From contig JARBES010000132.1 in NCBI GenBank assembly GCA_030265145.1, positions 15,007,328-15,032,502 of the forward strand: 25,175 nt of DNA, read 5' to 3'. Below, piece by piece: positions 1-10,869 of this stretch. Positions within the stretch are counted from its first letter, which is position 1, and each line of letters begins with the position of its first letter. The notes beneath the pieces were generated by a model. It was not told where the DNA came from. It ran no database searches and saw only the letters and a list, made by a program, of their open reading frames with translations. The position numbers and the translations under genes are program-made. Source of the stretch: Strongylocentrotus pallidus. Lineage: Eukaryota; Echinodermata; Echinoidea; Camarodonta; Strongylocentrotidae.

Positions 1-158
1 CATGCTACATGATCAACTGTTTCCGATCCTTTCCACACCTTTTCTTTCACAATGCAATCACATTACCAGTACTAAAGTTTATCTTTAAGAAAAATCACCT
101 TTTTTCCATTATGGAAAAAATAATTTTGAAATAATGATAAAGCTACTTTTACACGAAC

Positions 159-165
159 AAAAAAA
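159..165 (-). terminator. Pol III T-run terminator of tRNA-Glu
   Basis: Seven consecutive T residues on the minus strand, beginning 4 nt downstream of the tRNA discriminator base. Four or more T on the non-template strand is the standard RNA polymerase III stop signal. Confidence 0.8.
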
Positions 166-169
166 GATA

Positions 170-241
170 TTCCCACACCGGGAATCGAACCCGGGCCACG
201 GCGGTGAGAGCGCCGGATCCTAACCACTAGACCATATGGGA
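170..241 (-). tRNA. tRNA-Glu (anticodon CTC)
   Basis: Read on the minus strand this is a 72-nt cloverleaf. The 7-bp acceptor stem TCCCATA pairs with TGTGGGA (one T-G wobble), and the discriminator A is at 170. The A-box region is TGGTCTAGTGGTTAGGA and the T arm contains the B-box GGTTCGATTCC. The anticodon arm CGGCG-CTCTCAC-CGCCG gives anticodon CTC at plus-strand 206-208, so it decodes GAG as glutamate. No intron and no encoded CCA, as expected for a eukaryotic tRNA. A run of seven T on the minus strand (plus 159-165, AAAAAAA) lies 4 nt past the 3' end and fits a Pol III terminator. All stems are intact, so this looks functional rather than a SINE relic. It lies antisense to, and probably inside an intron of, the adhesion GPCR gene that starts (in this window) at 685. 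Confidence 0.95.
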
Positions 242-684
242 CTACACATCATAGTAACTGCATCTATTTAAAATAAAATGATAAATTGACGGTTCGCGAT
301 TGGATCCACTGGTGAAACATGAACTACAGACCTAGAATTTTCACTTATTATAACATGGGATAATAGAATATTTATTACATCATCTCAATGAGAAAATTTA
401 GATTTCACTAGAATTGAAAAAAACTGATTTCTTCTCTTTTTGCGAGGGGAGAAAGCCAGACATTTTGTCGTGCGGATATTATATCAGTGTAATATTTATC
501 AATGAAACATAACATAGATTCCATCTGATACGAAGGGGATTCTATTTTCTTTATTCGTAAATAGTTTCAAAATATATTTAGTTAAAAAGATAATTACACG
601 TCATGATAACCTTTACCACAAGATACTCACTTTATGCATTTTTTTATATCATATTATCTCGTATGTATTTATTTTACTCCACAG
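242..684. other. AT-rich intron stretch, no exon seen
   Basis: Between the tRNA gene and the first recognised receptor exon I see no convincing acceptor-ORF-donor block and no repeat. It is most simply the 3' end of a receptor intron. It ends in a pyrimidine-rich acceptor with CACAG at 680-684. Confidence 0.5.
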
Positions 685-1374
685 AAACTTGAGCATTGGG
701 ACGTGATATGTGCCTTCTGGAATTTCGATAAATCGTAAGTTTCTATGATATTAATGTCGATTTTTTTTTTTTTTTTAAACAAAACATGCATTTATATTTC
801 CCTATATTTCACATTGAGCAGGCATGAGTACAATTAGGAGTGGGCTCAAACAAATATTACAGTACTATAAAATAATAGTGATTTTATCAGAGATTTTGAT
901 GATTATATTTTACGATATAAAGTACGTAAGAACGTACCATGATAATGTTTCAATTTCATTTCTTTTTCTTTTTCCACCTTAATTTACCAAACATTCAGAA
1001 CAGTTTCTTGTTTAAATGTTGATTTTCATATTTGATTCTAGGTAGAGAGGTATAATGTTAACGCCAAGAAGGTTATGAAGGGGTGCAAGAACCAAGGTTT
1101 CTGTGAAAGGGAGGGGCACATTCCCGCTTAATTTCCGACAAGCAAAAAAATAACAAATGGTCAAAAAAATTAATCAAGCCCTACAACTTGTTGGATTTTT
1201 TTTCTTCACAATCTGTTTTGTTGCGAACTATTCTCTTCCAGGTCTGATGAAGGCGGAGTGTGGGATGACACAGGATGTGAGATGGTGGAAGGGTCCTCCA
1301 CGGCCTGGTCTACTCAGTGTCTCTGTAATCATACCACCAACTTTGGCTTGATTCTTCTCGAACACGATCCAGAG
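685..1374 (+). other. GPS (GAIN autoproteolysis) motif exons
   Basis: Exons 685-734 and 1242-1374 encode residues 1-61. The motif begins CAFWNFD and continues through VWDDTGC and CLCNHTTNFGLILL. All four canonical GPS cysteines (9, 29, 43, 45) and the tryptophans at 12 and 39 are present. By family rule cleavage falls after the residue following His47, between Thr48 and Thr49, giving a tethered agonist beginning TNFGLILL. The usual residue between His and the nucleophile is Leu; here it is Thr, while the nucleophile Thr itself is kept. Cleavage is therefore plausible but not certain. Confidence 0.9.
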
Positions 1375-4300
1375 GTACTGACTTTTAAAGTGAAAGTCCA
1401 CCCTGACTTTAAGTTGGGGAAAATTGGAGAGGGGCTCGCAAGATACGTCACAGTGTTGCCAATTTGCGTTTCACTCATGACAAGTTTCTTATTTTTTTTT
1501 GAGATATTGCTCAGGCTTTCACTAAATTGTTTCGCTCTTTTTTTGTTTTTATCAAAACCAAGTTAATCAGGATGGACTTCTCCTTTAAAGCTTTGTTCTA
1601 ATTAGATTAATTTTTCGAATGATATTGATATTGTTAAATGTATTAAATTGATTGATTCACCATTATCTCAAACAATCTTTGATTAATTATACGTAAAAAA
1701 TACTAGGTATGGCTTCAGATCATTCAAATTTAAAGCAAGATAACAACTTGTATTTTAGGCATTGTCACGGCCCTTTCAGTGGTTTCAGTAAAAAGACTAG
1801 AAACGGCTTTATAATCAAATTACTTTTTTAACCAGAAAGCTAGCTGGGAAAAATGACAGTTTGAAAATGGAAAGGAAAATCGAAATAATTTACCATCCAT
1901 ATTTTACCGTGTACTATAGAGAGAAAAATCATAATTGCAGTTTCTATTAAAGATTCACAAAACACTTGGATTATCAAATAACCTGCAGTTTTCTCTACTC
2001 CCATGTGATACATGATTAAGTTTTATAACTTTTTTTTCATCTCCAACAGTCATTAATATTTTACTTTGTTTTCCTTTTGATTATCAGTATATTGACTGGG
2101 ATTTCATCGTTCAAACATGGTTGTGGTCCATCGCAGCCGCTGTTTCAGTCTTGCCTCTCTTTCCATTCCTCGGATTCCTCATCTATCTTACGTAAGATTC
2201 AACAATTTACATACTGTCATACCTTGGGCCTTTGAACAAATTCGTTAGTATTGTCTTAATATAAAAGTGTCTTCCTTGCAAAATGAAAGAATTACAACGT
2301 TCTATACATACATGTTATCAAACTCAAAATCCTTCAAATTGGATTTACATTATGTTTGTCAGGTGTTTGTGTACCTCTATTGTGAGCTGTGATTTATTAT
2401 TCACATATTAGAAAAAAAAGGTATATTTTTACTAGTGCATACTGTATTATGATTGTTGAAGATATTTTACAACAAATTACAAGGCATGGTATTTTGGGGT
2501 TCTTATTCCCTTTCCTCGCTGAACCCTAACCTTTGTTATGAGCGCAATTCCGTGTAATTCATTTTAATCATTCTGTTTTATTTGTTGTCTTTTTTCTTCT
2601 TTTTCACTTCTTAGGACAATTAATTCCAAGCGTAGATCGGCACAAATCAACTTTGTCTTTAGTTTGATTATGATGTTACTCGTATTAGCAACAAACGAGG
2701 TTGCTAAATGGCAAAAGGTAAGATTTTATATATCTTAATTCGTCTTAAATACAACTTGTATCGTGTCTTTTAGGCTTTCTCGTGCTACTAATGACTACTC
2801 ACTGTGTTGAATCGTATTACGACGTCAATTCAATTCTTGTATTCTTATGTTCATTTTATTGATATTTTATATTTGGCAAAATGATACCAGGCATTTCTAT
2901 GTCGGCAACCCTTATTCAGCATCGCATCCAACACAATGTAAAGATATAATTATGCAAGAGTGAAATTTATCTGCAGGGACATCTATAAAAGCACCGTACC
3001 GAGGAACAATTATTTTACAATAATCACACGAGATTATCATATAGAGGAGGCAGGCCTATTGCGAAAAATATTGATCGTAAGAAAACCTGTAGAGTTAGGC
3101 ATTTCTTCAATGTGCTCCTGATACCAGTATCGTTATTTTCTTCCCGGAATTCAGTGGTTTTATAATGCAATCCTTTCATAACTTCTTTTCTGTTACAATT
3201 TTGAAATTACTCTCACTTTGTATTTATTTATTCTCCTTCTTTCATTGATCATACAGAGCGATATTGCATGCATGGGTTTTGGTATAGCCATGCACCTTTT
3301 CACCACGGCCACCTTCGCCTGGTTATTCGTCATCAGTATTCTGCTCTTTACGCGTGTCACCGAGTTTACAAGTAAAGAGGCTCCTCATTGGGTGGCCTTT
3401 CTCATTGGTTGGGGTAAGTCACGTGATAATTCACAAACCGCCATTTACATATGTTCTCGGTATTCTTTTTTTCTGCTTTCCTTTATATTGGTGCCGGGTA
3501 GAGTGCTATGTTATTGACAAATCGTGTGCAAAATTTACTTATTTATTTATTCAATTATTTGTTCGATTTTTTTTAATCTATTCATTGTTTTATTTATTAA
3601 TTCATTACTTTTCTTTTCATTTCTTAATTAATTTATTTATTACTTGATTCCATCGCACTCCTTGTTCGTAATCTACATATATCATCTTGATTTAAACATC
3701 GATGCCAAAGATGTGTGTAAATGATATTTTGTGAGCTAATTTTTACTGTTACTTTTTTTTCATCTTCAGGTACTCCTCTGCTGACGGTCGGTGTAACCGG
3801 AGGTTTGCTTTATCCAGAATACGGAGTAGGACCAAGGTAAGATTTTTTCATTGGGTCAAAGTGACCAAGAAAATCACCAGATTCATTGAATTTTAGAATT
3901 GCAATATTGCTTAATTAAAAGCGTTTAATGAAAAGTAAATAACTAGGCAAAATTTACGATCATTCCGGAGGGGTTCACTGTTTGCATAAAACAATAGAAT
4001 TTTACAGAGATTTTGTTGCAATTTTAGACTCATTAGACATGGAGTTTCAATAATATGAACTATGACACACATATTTGTCTTCCCTTTTCTTCATAAATAC
4101 CCCTTCCATAAATATCCATATACTGACGGAACATACTTTATAATATTATCTAAGCGTATTAAACATGACCCACGCATGTTTCAAAACCCATGTTATTATG
4201 TGTGAGTTTAACAAAAATTTAATTCATTAAACCAAGTTTAAAATTGAATCTTACCCCTTTTAGATGTTGGTTCAACAACAATAGCCAGATCAAGATGGCA

Positions 4301-6339
4301 TTTATGGTACCGACACTGGTTTACAGCTTGGTAAGTATCATTCTTTCATTCTAATTCACCGATCTATCCAGAGTAGCCAATTCGTTATCAATACATTTGC
4401 AAACAATATGACGATTTCTTAAGTCATAACAAAGCTGTATCAATGTTTATTCACCTTTGGATTAAGACATGACATGGCATCACTACTAAATTTACAGGAT
4501 ACATATTTCTTTCTCTGATTATAAAATATTTTTTCTGTTACACAGCTAACTATCTTGCTGCTGTTGGCATCAATACGGGCTATTGTGCAGGCGGGGAATA
4601 TCACACTCTTTGAGCGAGAAAAGGAGGAACTACTGAAATTAAGGTGAGTTTAAGAGGCCGTGTGTGTTGTAAATTGTGTCGGTCGCCTGAAAAGCATATT
4701 AACATTTATATCTTGTATCCTTAAATCAATAAAAGCTGATAACAAAGTTACGAATACGGTCTTTAATGAAAAATAAATAAAAAATAACTCTGTTTGGGGA
4801 AAAAATTCCTCATGCTTGTGAAGCGTTTCTAAACTAGTATTTTCACGATTATGAGTTTGTAATGAACATAATGTTGTTTAAATGCCAACTGACACATTCT
4901 TGTGAAAGCATTTTAAGCGTCTGAAAATGGCGCCTGTCTGGAATGCTCCCAAAGGAGTGGAGAATGTGCATGCATTGTGTGCAGGCAAGCCTAAATCCAA
5001 TGAACGGGGTAATAACATATATGTAAATTGCTTTGAGACGTCATCGATGTATCAAGCGCTTTATAAACGTGGAATATCATTATTCACTTTAATTTGAATT
5101 ACATTATAAAACGAATTCTCCCTTTTTCTGGATACCATTTAACTGATGGATATGGTTTTTGATTTTCTTCTTTGCCCTTTGATCAGAGCTACCTGTATGT
5201 GCTTCCTCGCATTGTCTCCTGAGCTGAGTATCTTCTACTTCTGCGGCCATTTTTCTTTCCTCAACCCCATGATCGGATATGCATTTGGTGCACTCATGCC
5301 ATTCCAGGTTCGTAAACCTACATCACTGCTATCATAAATACATTTCCAGGGGGTGTTTCACAAAGATTCGAGATCGAACCGTTGGACTTAAATGTTATGG
5401 AGAGCCATTTGTAGCCTTATTTTGAAATATATTCAAAAGCAAGAATTTCAAATATTTTAGGTTTTTCATAAATTCCACATCAAGAACATGAAATCTCCCA
5501 TGATCATAGAAAATATGAATTTTGAATCAACATTTTATGCCCTTTCAAATAACTTTTACAAAATATTGTCAAGGATGCTAATGGCTTTCCATAATTGTTA
5601 AGTCCAGCTTAGAGATAAGTTCAACTTAGGATCTTTGTGAAACGCCCCCCTGATGGCAAATATAGTTTGTAAATTGGAGACATATTAAGTCTAATTTGGA
5701 TAGGGAATCATTCAGAATTGGTGCGGAACATTGCTAAACCAATGTATTTATTCACACCTAATTTGTAAAGACAAAATAAGGAAAGTAAAAGTTGTGTGCT
5801 GAATTCTTTGTTTATTTAGCAAATTATATGTTTTTTTATAATTAGGACAAAGAATCGATTGTATGCTGCAACAGTAAATACACAATATGTTGTTTCTTTT
5901 TAAACTAACCACTACTTATCTTTACCTTTTTGTAAACAAAACCTTACGCCATCATTAAACTGCCCTCATAGTCAATTAGATCCTATTTTCTTGTTCTCCC
6001 CTGGAATTGTCAAGATTGTAATGTACCAGCATATTTATCAAGAAGAGAAAGACATTAGTTGTAATATTTTTATGGTACTTAATCCAGTTATTGATATCTC
6101 TTTACGACAACTGTTCATATTTTGATTTTCTATCAATAATTTCGTCATACTTTGTTTTCCTTTTGACACTCACAGGGTCTTTTAGTGGTACTCCTTGAGA
6201 AACATTTCAACAAAGAGGTAAGGATTTTCGTTTCAATTTATTCATCTTCATTGTCAATATTCCATGAGGTTGCCACCTCTCTCTCTCTCTCTCTCTCCCT
6301 CTCTCTCACTCTCTCTCTCTCTCTCTCTCTCCCTCTCTC

Positions 6340-6378
<39 letters not shown>

Positions 6379-8649
6379 ACCTGATGCTCTCTATCTGTCT
6401 CTGCCGTCCCTTTCCCTCTCTAAATAGCCATTATTCAGTTATTCAAACCTTGCCTGATCATTAACTCATAATTATCCCTCATTGGTATCTCTTGTAAACG
6501 ATAAACAACTTAATATATTAACAAAACTTGACTATGATAAATATTTTAGTCATATCTTTACGGTTAGTCACTGATATATTTAGACAGTATAAACTATTAT
6601 ATTTTAAATAAAAATTATATCAATTTACTCTATAACTAATGGGTAATTTTCACATTTTGCACACACACCCACACAGCTTGAAGAAGCATACAAGCTCAAA
6701 CTGAACCCACCAGAAGAACTCAAGGATGAATACGACATTTGGGTAAGTAAATGATTGATGCTATTTTTCTCCTTTTTTTCGTCACAACTGGACACTTTTG
6801 TAGAACGCCCATCTGAAGTTTTAAAGATATCTCATTATAAGAAATAATGCTTCATCATGATCATTTAACCATTTGTTGTTCATTTATCACTAATTTTTTT
6901 TAAATCACACTAAATATTATAATTGCTTTTTAAAAATTATTTGAACATCGGTAGTTACAAAAACAATGTGCTATTAGTGCTATTATTGTCAGGATTGTTT
7001 AATGTACCAGTATAACATTTTGTAGATAGTCAAACAATGTCTTGTCCGGTAAGATTGTATTTTATAATATTGTATTTCAAAATCCCGGTGCAATGAGAGA
7101 TCTTCGCTTTGAAATTAGGGTAACGTTTTGTTTATATCTGAATCGTTTCATTGAACCAAATTTCTCTTCTTTCATACAGGCTGCAGAATTGGATGATGCA
7201 GTCAGAGCCGATTCATGTGAGTTTCTGTACTTGTTAAAGTGTCTCTGAAAGAAAGATGAATTAAATGAGTTTGAATATTTGGAATGATGTTTGATAAAGC
7301 TTTGATTTCATGTACAAAATATCACTTTCACAAACGAACGTATGAAACGTAAACATTTTACCATTATACCAGCATAACAGCAACGAAAACAGAATAATAG
7401 ACATATTAAATATTACCACAAATGTTGCAAGCAGTGGTTTCTATCTACCCCCCCCCCCCCCTCTCCCTTTGTTCCCCATGTTTATTTTACCCCGCTTTCC
7501 GGCTGGTTCTGGTTATGTCTCTATTTCTATTTTGTTTGAAATTGTGTGATTGCATTTCATACTTTATTTTATCATGATAATGTTTTTATTCTGATTGCAG
7601 CTTTGGCTAAGGAGGAGGAATATTTCAGTAGTGGCAGAAAATCTCAAACGGTAAGCTGATAAACATTTACTTTTGTATTTAATATGATCTTTTATTTTTT
7701 TTAATATTTCGTCATTCTTCTTTAATATTGCACATCATTTCCCTTTATCTTTTCTTTTTGAAGAGTTGGGCTATATTCTGTTGAGATTACTTAGTAAAAT
7801 TTAATACGTTTCTGTATTTCTGGATTTGTTTGACTTTGCATTTTGATGGAACATGAATATCAATAGGAATATGAATAATGATATGAATAATTTTCAAATT
7901 ATTTCTCTTCGTTTTATGTACAGTCGGTACTTTCGATGCGAGGAATCAAACTAGCCAGAGCCGTACGGAACGCCAAACCTCAAATGGTCGGAGGTAAAGG
8001 AACCAAGACTACAGGCATCAAGAAAAAGAAAAGGAAAAAGAAGGCGGCCAACGAGACGCCGACCGAAGTTCTGAAAGAGTCCGCAGTCCGAGAGCAAGCC
8101 GACGGCGAGAGTCGAGGTCGCAACTCTACCGAGCCGCCGTCGATGCCGCCTAGCAAGCCGAAGATCGGGTTCATGAAGACGGATTATTCCGAGCTCGATG
8201 AACAGCCGGCGTTCAGGACGACGAAGCAGACGGCTAGGGAGATCGCAGCAACACTGCCAAAGAGCGCTACCCCAAGAACACCCGGTGGTGGTCGAAACAC
8301 GCCAGGAAGGCGTACACCAAGCGGGAAGAAGTCCCCTCGGAAAACCCCCACCCCGAGAAAGAGCCCGATACCCCGAAGTCCGTCTTTACCCGGCGCGCCT
8401 GACGACCCGGACGAGGATTTCGGTGCGCTGCTGGCCCCACCACCGAGGGGGGATCGAAAATCCCCCGAAGGTGCCGTGGTCAATGATGCTTACGAGGACG
8501 AGGAAGAATACTATGACGAGAACGGAGAGTATTACGGTGATGAGGATTACGACGATTACGGGGAGTATGATGAGAATGGGGAATATTACGACGAGGATGG
8601 CGAGTATTACGAAGATGGTGACTACGACGAAAATGAAGAAGAATATTAG
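685..8649 (+). CDS. Adhesion-class (B2) G-protein-coupled receptor, 3' part (GPS, 7TM, cytoplasmic tail)
   Basis: Fourteen exons join into one open frame of 606 residues plus stop: 685-734, 1242-1374, 2088-2191, 2615-2717, 3257-3413, 3770-3836, 4264-4330, 4546-4643, 5187-5307, 6176-6217, 6677-6742, 7180-7216, 7601-7650 and 7924-8649. Every intron is GT-AG, and the exon lengths total 1821 nt, exactly 607 codons. Numbered from the first visible residue, the GPS occupies about 9-50, seven hydrophobic segments lie at about 69-308, and a 298-residue cytoplasmic tail follows. A GPS directly before a compact 7TM bundle is diagnostic of adhesion GPCRs: surface receptors that self-cleave and are activated by the tethered peptide after the cut. 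Polycystin-1-like proteins also have a GPS but carry 11 TM segments and a PLAT domain, which are absent here. The N-terminal ectodomain lies left of the window, so subfamily and start codon are unknown. Exon bounds were read by eye; one or two could shift by a few bases. Confidence 0.9.
1375..2087 (+). other. Receptor intron, nothing recognised
   Basis: AT-rich intron between the GPS exon and the TM1 exon. No repeat, RNA gene or alternative exon recognised. Confidence 0.5.
2718..3256 (+). other. Receptor intron, nothing recognised
   Basis: Intron between the TM2 and TM3 exons. No identifiable element seen. Confidence 0.45.
3414..3769 (+). other. Receptor intron with TTTATT-rich stretch
   Basis: The middle (about 3537-3650) is a degenerate run of TTTATT and TTCATT words. 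Simple AT-rich sequence only; the ORFs it opens on the plus strand are intron read-through. Confidence 0.5.
4928..5092 (+). repeat. SINE-like 3' fragment
   Basis: Intron sequence with the look of the 3' half of a marine-invertebrate SINE: a GGAGTGGAGAATG box, GCTTTGAGACGTCATC, then the tail signature AAGCGCTTTATAAACGTGG ending in ATCATTATT. The same kind of tail (GCxCTATA-AAT-GCC-TATTATTATT) ends the SINE at 20885-21162. No promoter half is visible, so it is a 5'-truncated or diverged copy. Family recognition is from memory. Confidence 0.5.
5347..5652. mobile_element. MITE with about 75-bp terminal inverted repeats (copy 1)
   Basis: A 306-bp non-coding element. The left end CAGGGGGTGTTTCACAAAG and the right end (reverse complement CAGGGGGGCGTTTCACAAAG) match, and the match continues imperfectly for about 75 bp, through GTTGGACTTAA versus GCTGGACTTAA and ATGGAGAGCCATT versus ATGGAAAGCCATT. 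It has no coding capacity and sits in the intron before the TM7/tail exons. I found no clear target-site duplication, so the superfamily is left open. A related copy lies at 18855-19125. Confidence 0.75.
5653..6175 (+). other. Receptor intron remainder, nothing recognised
   Basis: AT-rich intron between the MITE and the exon at 6176; no further element seen. Confidence 0.45.
6280..6422. repeat. (CT)n microsatellite
   Basis: About 140 bp of CT dinucleotides with scattered CC, CA and TT interruptions, starting about 60 nt after the exon donor at 6218. It opens Leu-Ser-rich spurious ORFs in two frames. Confidence 0.95.
6677..8649 (+). other. Long cytoplasmic tail: poly-Lys, SP/TP-rich, acidic Tyr-repeat
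   Basis: Residues 315-606 follow TM7. In order: an acidic amphipathic start (ELKDEYDIW, AAELDDAVRADS), a basic segment with KKKKRKKK near residue 402, a YSEL site (YxxL type), and a dense run of proline-directed sites (TPRTP, NTPGRRTPSGKKSPRKTP, then RKSP, PRSP). The last 50 residues repeat EYYDENGEYY-like units and end EEEY-stop. Nearly all the tail is one exon, 7924-8649, clearly more GC-rich than the surrounding introns. No PDZ-binding C-terminus is seen. The SP/TP cluster suggests MAPK/CDK-type phosphorylation; this is inference. Confidence 0.85.
7448..7467. repeat. Poly-C tract and CT run
   Basis: A run of about 14 C followed by CTCTCCC inside the intron before the exon at 7601. Simple sequence only. 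Confidence 0.8.
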
Positions 8650-9255
8650 TGATCATATTCATTTTAAAACGTACTCTCGATGAAAGATTTGTATCAGCAC
8701 CGATGATGTCAATCTTGATATAAGACGGCCAATCGTGTTGCTCACGGCTGTCTATCCGAATACTTATGACAAAGATGAGTTGTTCCCGTGGGATAAAGAC
8801 TCGGAAAGAATACCAATACATAGTAGACTTTCCCATGGCTAATATTTTCTGTGCATAATTTAAGTTATACAAATCGCTTCCCCGCCCCCTTTCTCTCTCG
8901 CCTATAAAGCTTTTCATTTAACCAAAAAAACAAAATCTTCAGTGATTCAATACACCTCATATTCTTTTCTTTTGCCAGTTTTGCTAAGGCCCTTTAGTAC
9001 TTGAATTATTATTATTTTTTTTTTCTTTTTTTATAAAACCTTTATTTCTCGTTCTGGGAATGCTTACCTTCTGTTTAAAACTTTATTTTCAAAGATGGAC
9101 ATATTGATCGCTTTTATGTAATAATTGTAAAAGAATCCTGAGAGGAATTTAATTTGTAATTATTTATACATAATAGATTAATGTACGAATAGAGATTTCA
9201 TGTGATAATGCCAAAGTCAAATAATTGTAAATAAAGAAAGCTTGACTATAAAAAC
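8650..9255 (+). other. 3' UTR of the adhesion GPCR gene
   Basis: AT-rich non-coding sequence from the stop codon to the region just past the poly(A) signal. The exact end is inferred from the usual 10-30 nt spacing. No repeat or conserved structure noticed. Confidence 0.65.
9230..9235 (+). promoter_or_regulatory. AATAAA polyadenylation signal
   Basis: Canonical AATAAA 581 nt after the receptor stop, followed within 40 nt by a GT/T-rich element (GGTCCGTTTTTGG). It is the best-placed signal for ending the receptor transcript near 9250. Confidence 0.7.
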
Positions 9256-9299
9256 ATTTCAGTGCCGGTCCGTTTTTGGAATGATGCGTGTTTAATGAG

Positions 9300-9658
9300 A
9301 CAGTGATGATGTAAATTATGACGATGTCAGTGGTGATTGCTTCGGTGATGGTAGCGGGTGATACAAAATCTGTCGTTGTCGTCGTCGTTACTGTTGTTGA
9401 TGATGGCGATGAAGATGAGGAAAATGATGGAAATGATGTTGATACTGATGGTGATAATGGTGATGGTTGTGGCGCTTACTGCTGATGGTGAAGGTTGAGG
9501 ACAATAATGGGGGTGATAGTAGTGATCGGCAAAATGACGTTGGTCCGGATGATGATGATGATGATGATGTTGTTGATTTTGATATTGATAATGATAATGT
9601 TGGTGGTGCGACATTTATGATGGGTGATGACAATAATGGTGGCGATGGTGGTGCATGG

Positions 9659-9690
<32 letters not shown>

Positions 9691-9820
9691 CGATGACGAT
9701 GATGATGGTAATGATGATTATGAGGATGCTGCTGATGCTGCTGCTGCTGATGATGATGAAAGTTCTAATAATGGTGGTGATAATTGTAATGCTAGCCATG
9801 ACGACCATGTAGATGATGGG
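9300..9820. repeat. GAT/GGT trinucleotide-rich microsatellite region
   Basis: About 500 bp dominated by GAT, GAC and GGT words, with a pure (GAT/ATG)n core near 9656-9690 and shorter runs at 9548-9570. It begins about 50 bp past the inferred receptor poly(A) site. All three frames on both strands stay open because the repeat lacks stops, producing Asp-, His-, Met- and Ile-rich spurious ORFs. Confidence 0.9.
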
Positions 9821-9954
9821 ATGCTAGTAATGTCCCTTACCATAACAGTAGGTAGTACACGTAAATTTACTCATTTGCTACTCCATCATAATGCTGTAAT
9901 GCCATCTTTAGACAAATATACGTTTGCATTATTCACTGATTCAGCTTTTCCTCA

Positions 9955-9979
9955 CCCCCCCCCCCTCTCTCTCTCTCTT

Positions 9980-10012
<33 letters not shown>

Positions 10013-10015
10013 TTT
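9955..10015. repeat. Poly-C then (CT)n microsatellite
   Basis: About ten C residues followed by CT dinucleotides with TT interruptions. It sits at the left border of the duplicated block that follows. Confidence 0.9.
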
Positions 10016-10019
10016 TCCC

Positions 10020-10577
10020 TCCTCACTTGTAATATATGATTATTTGCATCTTTCCGTTGTGTAACTATACTATACTGCATTTGTACATCCCATGGTTATA
10101 ATATTATTGTTAACATCCCTATGTGTATTATTAAATTATACTAGTTGTAACCTAGTCCCTTCAGCCTGTGCTGGCGGTCATTTTTTTCTGCACCAATAAA
10201 TATATACATGTATAAATGAAATAAATAAATTATAAATATTCTCACTTTGACATCGTGTTACTTTATTCTAAATTCTAGAATAAAGGCTAAGAACCTTATA
10301 GATAAAAGTTGTAGGAAAGCTACCAGATGGCGTCATGGCTTCAGGACAGAAACGTGATGAGGCTTTCGAAGCATCTCTATTCAAAATATTAGTAGTAGTA
10401 AGATAAGATAAGAAGATAAGAAGAAAAGAAAATAAGAAGATAAGACGATAAAAAGATGATTGTAGTATCGTCACAATTATACGAATCGGCCTCCCCCTTC
10501 TCCCCTCTCAGAGTCTCTCTTCTACCGCCCCCCTCTCTCTCTATATATATAATTATATATGTATTGTTTCCTCTCCC

Positions 10578-10618
<41 letters not shown>

Positions 10619-10665
10619 CTCTAATATTTCGGTCATTCTCTCTCTCATAAACCAGATATTTAAAG
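10020..10665. repeat. Direct repeat block, left copy
   Basis: Non-coding sequence repeated at 10870-11415 in the same orientation. Shared landmarks in order: GCATCTTTCCGTTGTGTA (10046), TATTGTTAACATCCCT, TTCTAAATTCTAGA, CCAGATGGCGTCA, AAACGTGATGA, TCTATTCAAAATATTA, a CT-rich stretch, and CCAGATATTTAA (10652). This copy has an extra AAGATA/AAGAAG run at 10395-10450 and a longer CT tract at 10575-10615. Function unknown. Confidence 0.8.
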
Positions 10666-10732
10666 ATAAACTTGAGTTCTGGTAATGCGATTGCATTGTG
10701 AAAGAAAAGGTGTGGAATGGATCAGAAAAGTT

Positions 10733-10832
10733 NNNNNNNNNNNNNNNNNNNNNNNNNNNNNNNNNNNNNNNNNNNNNNNNNNNNNNNNNNNNNNNNNNNN
10801 NNNNNNNNNNNNNNNNNNNNNNNNNNNNNNNN
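10733..10832. other. Assembly gap (100 N)
   Basis: Exactly 100 N, the conventional placeholder for a gap of unknown size. It separates the two copies of the direct repeat and borders CT/TA simple sequence, a likely cause of the break. Nothing can be said about its content. Confidence 1.
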
Positions 10833-10869
10833 TCTCTCTATATATATATCCATGTATATCCCTCTCCCT

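Larger units (their letters stand above)
2088..6217 (+). other. Seven-transmembrane bundle exons of the adhesion GPCR
   Basis: Eight coding exons carry seven hydrophobic segments: TM1 residues 69-95 (WLWSIAAAVSVLPLF), TM2 106-125 (FSLIMMLLVLATNEVA), TM3 136-160 (HLFTTATFAWLFVISILLF), TM4 about 175-196, TM5 about 214-240 (LTILLLLASIRAIVQ), TM6 about 262-282 and TM7 about 284-308. The conserved disulfide pair is visible: Cys135 at the head of TM3 (SDIAC) and Cys206 in loop 2 (RCWFNN). TM7 keeps FQGLLVVLL followed by FNKE, matching the family's QG...F(L)NKE end. Loops are short and TM6 is divergent (CMCFLALSPELSIFYF). Confidence 0.85.

Noticed and set aside
6185-6464. Leu/Ser-rich ORFs after the TM7 exon
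   Set aside because: Read-through of intron (CT)n microsatellite beyond the donor at 6218.
8198-8683. 161-codon plus-strand ORF in another frame of the tail exon
   Set aside because: The in-frame splice chain from upstream exons requires the other frame, which also carries the ordered tail motifs.
8480-8917. 145-codon minus-strand ORF overlapping the receptor tail and 3' UTR
   Set aside because: Antisense shadow of the GC-rich, stop-poor tail exon; low-complexity His/Arg end and no family resemblance.
9327-9812. Several ORFs rich in Asp, His, Ser or Ile on both strands
   Set aside because: They arise from the GAT/GGT microsatellite, which has no stops in most frames; there is no complexity, start context or splice support.
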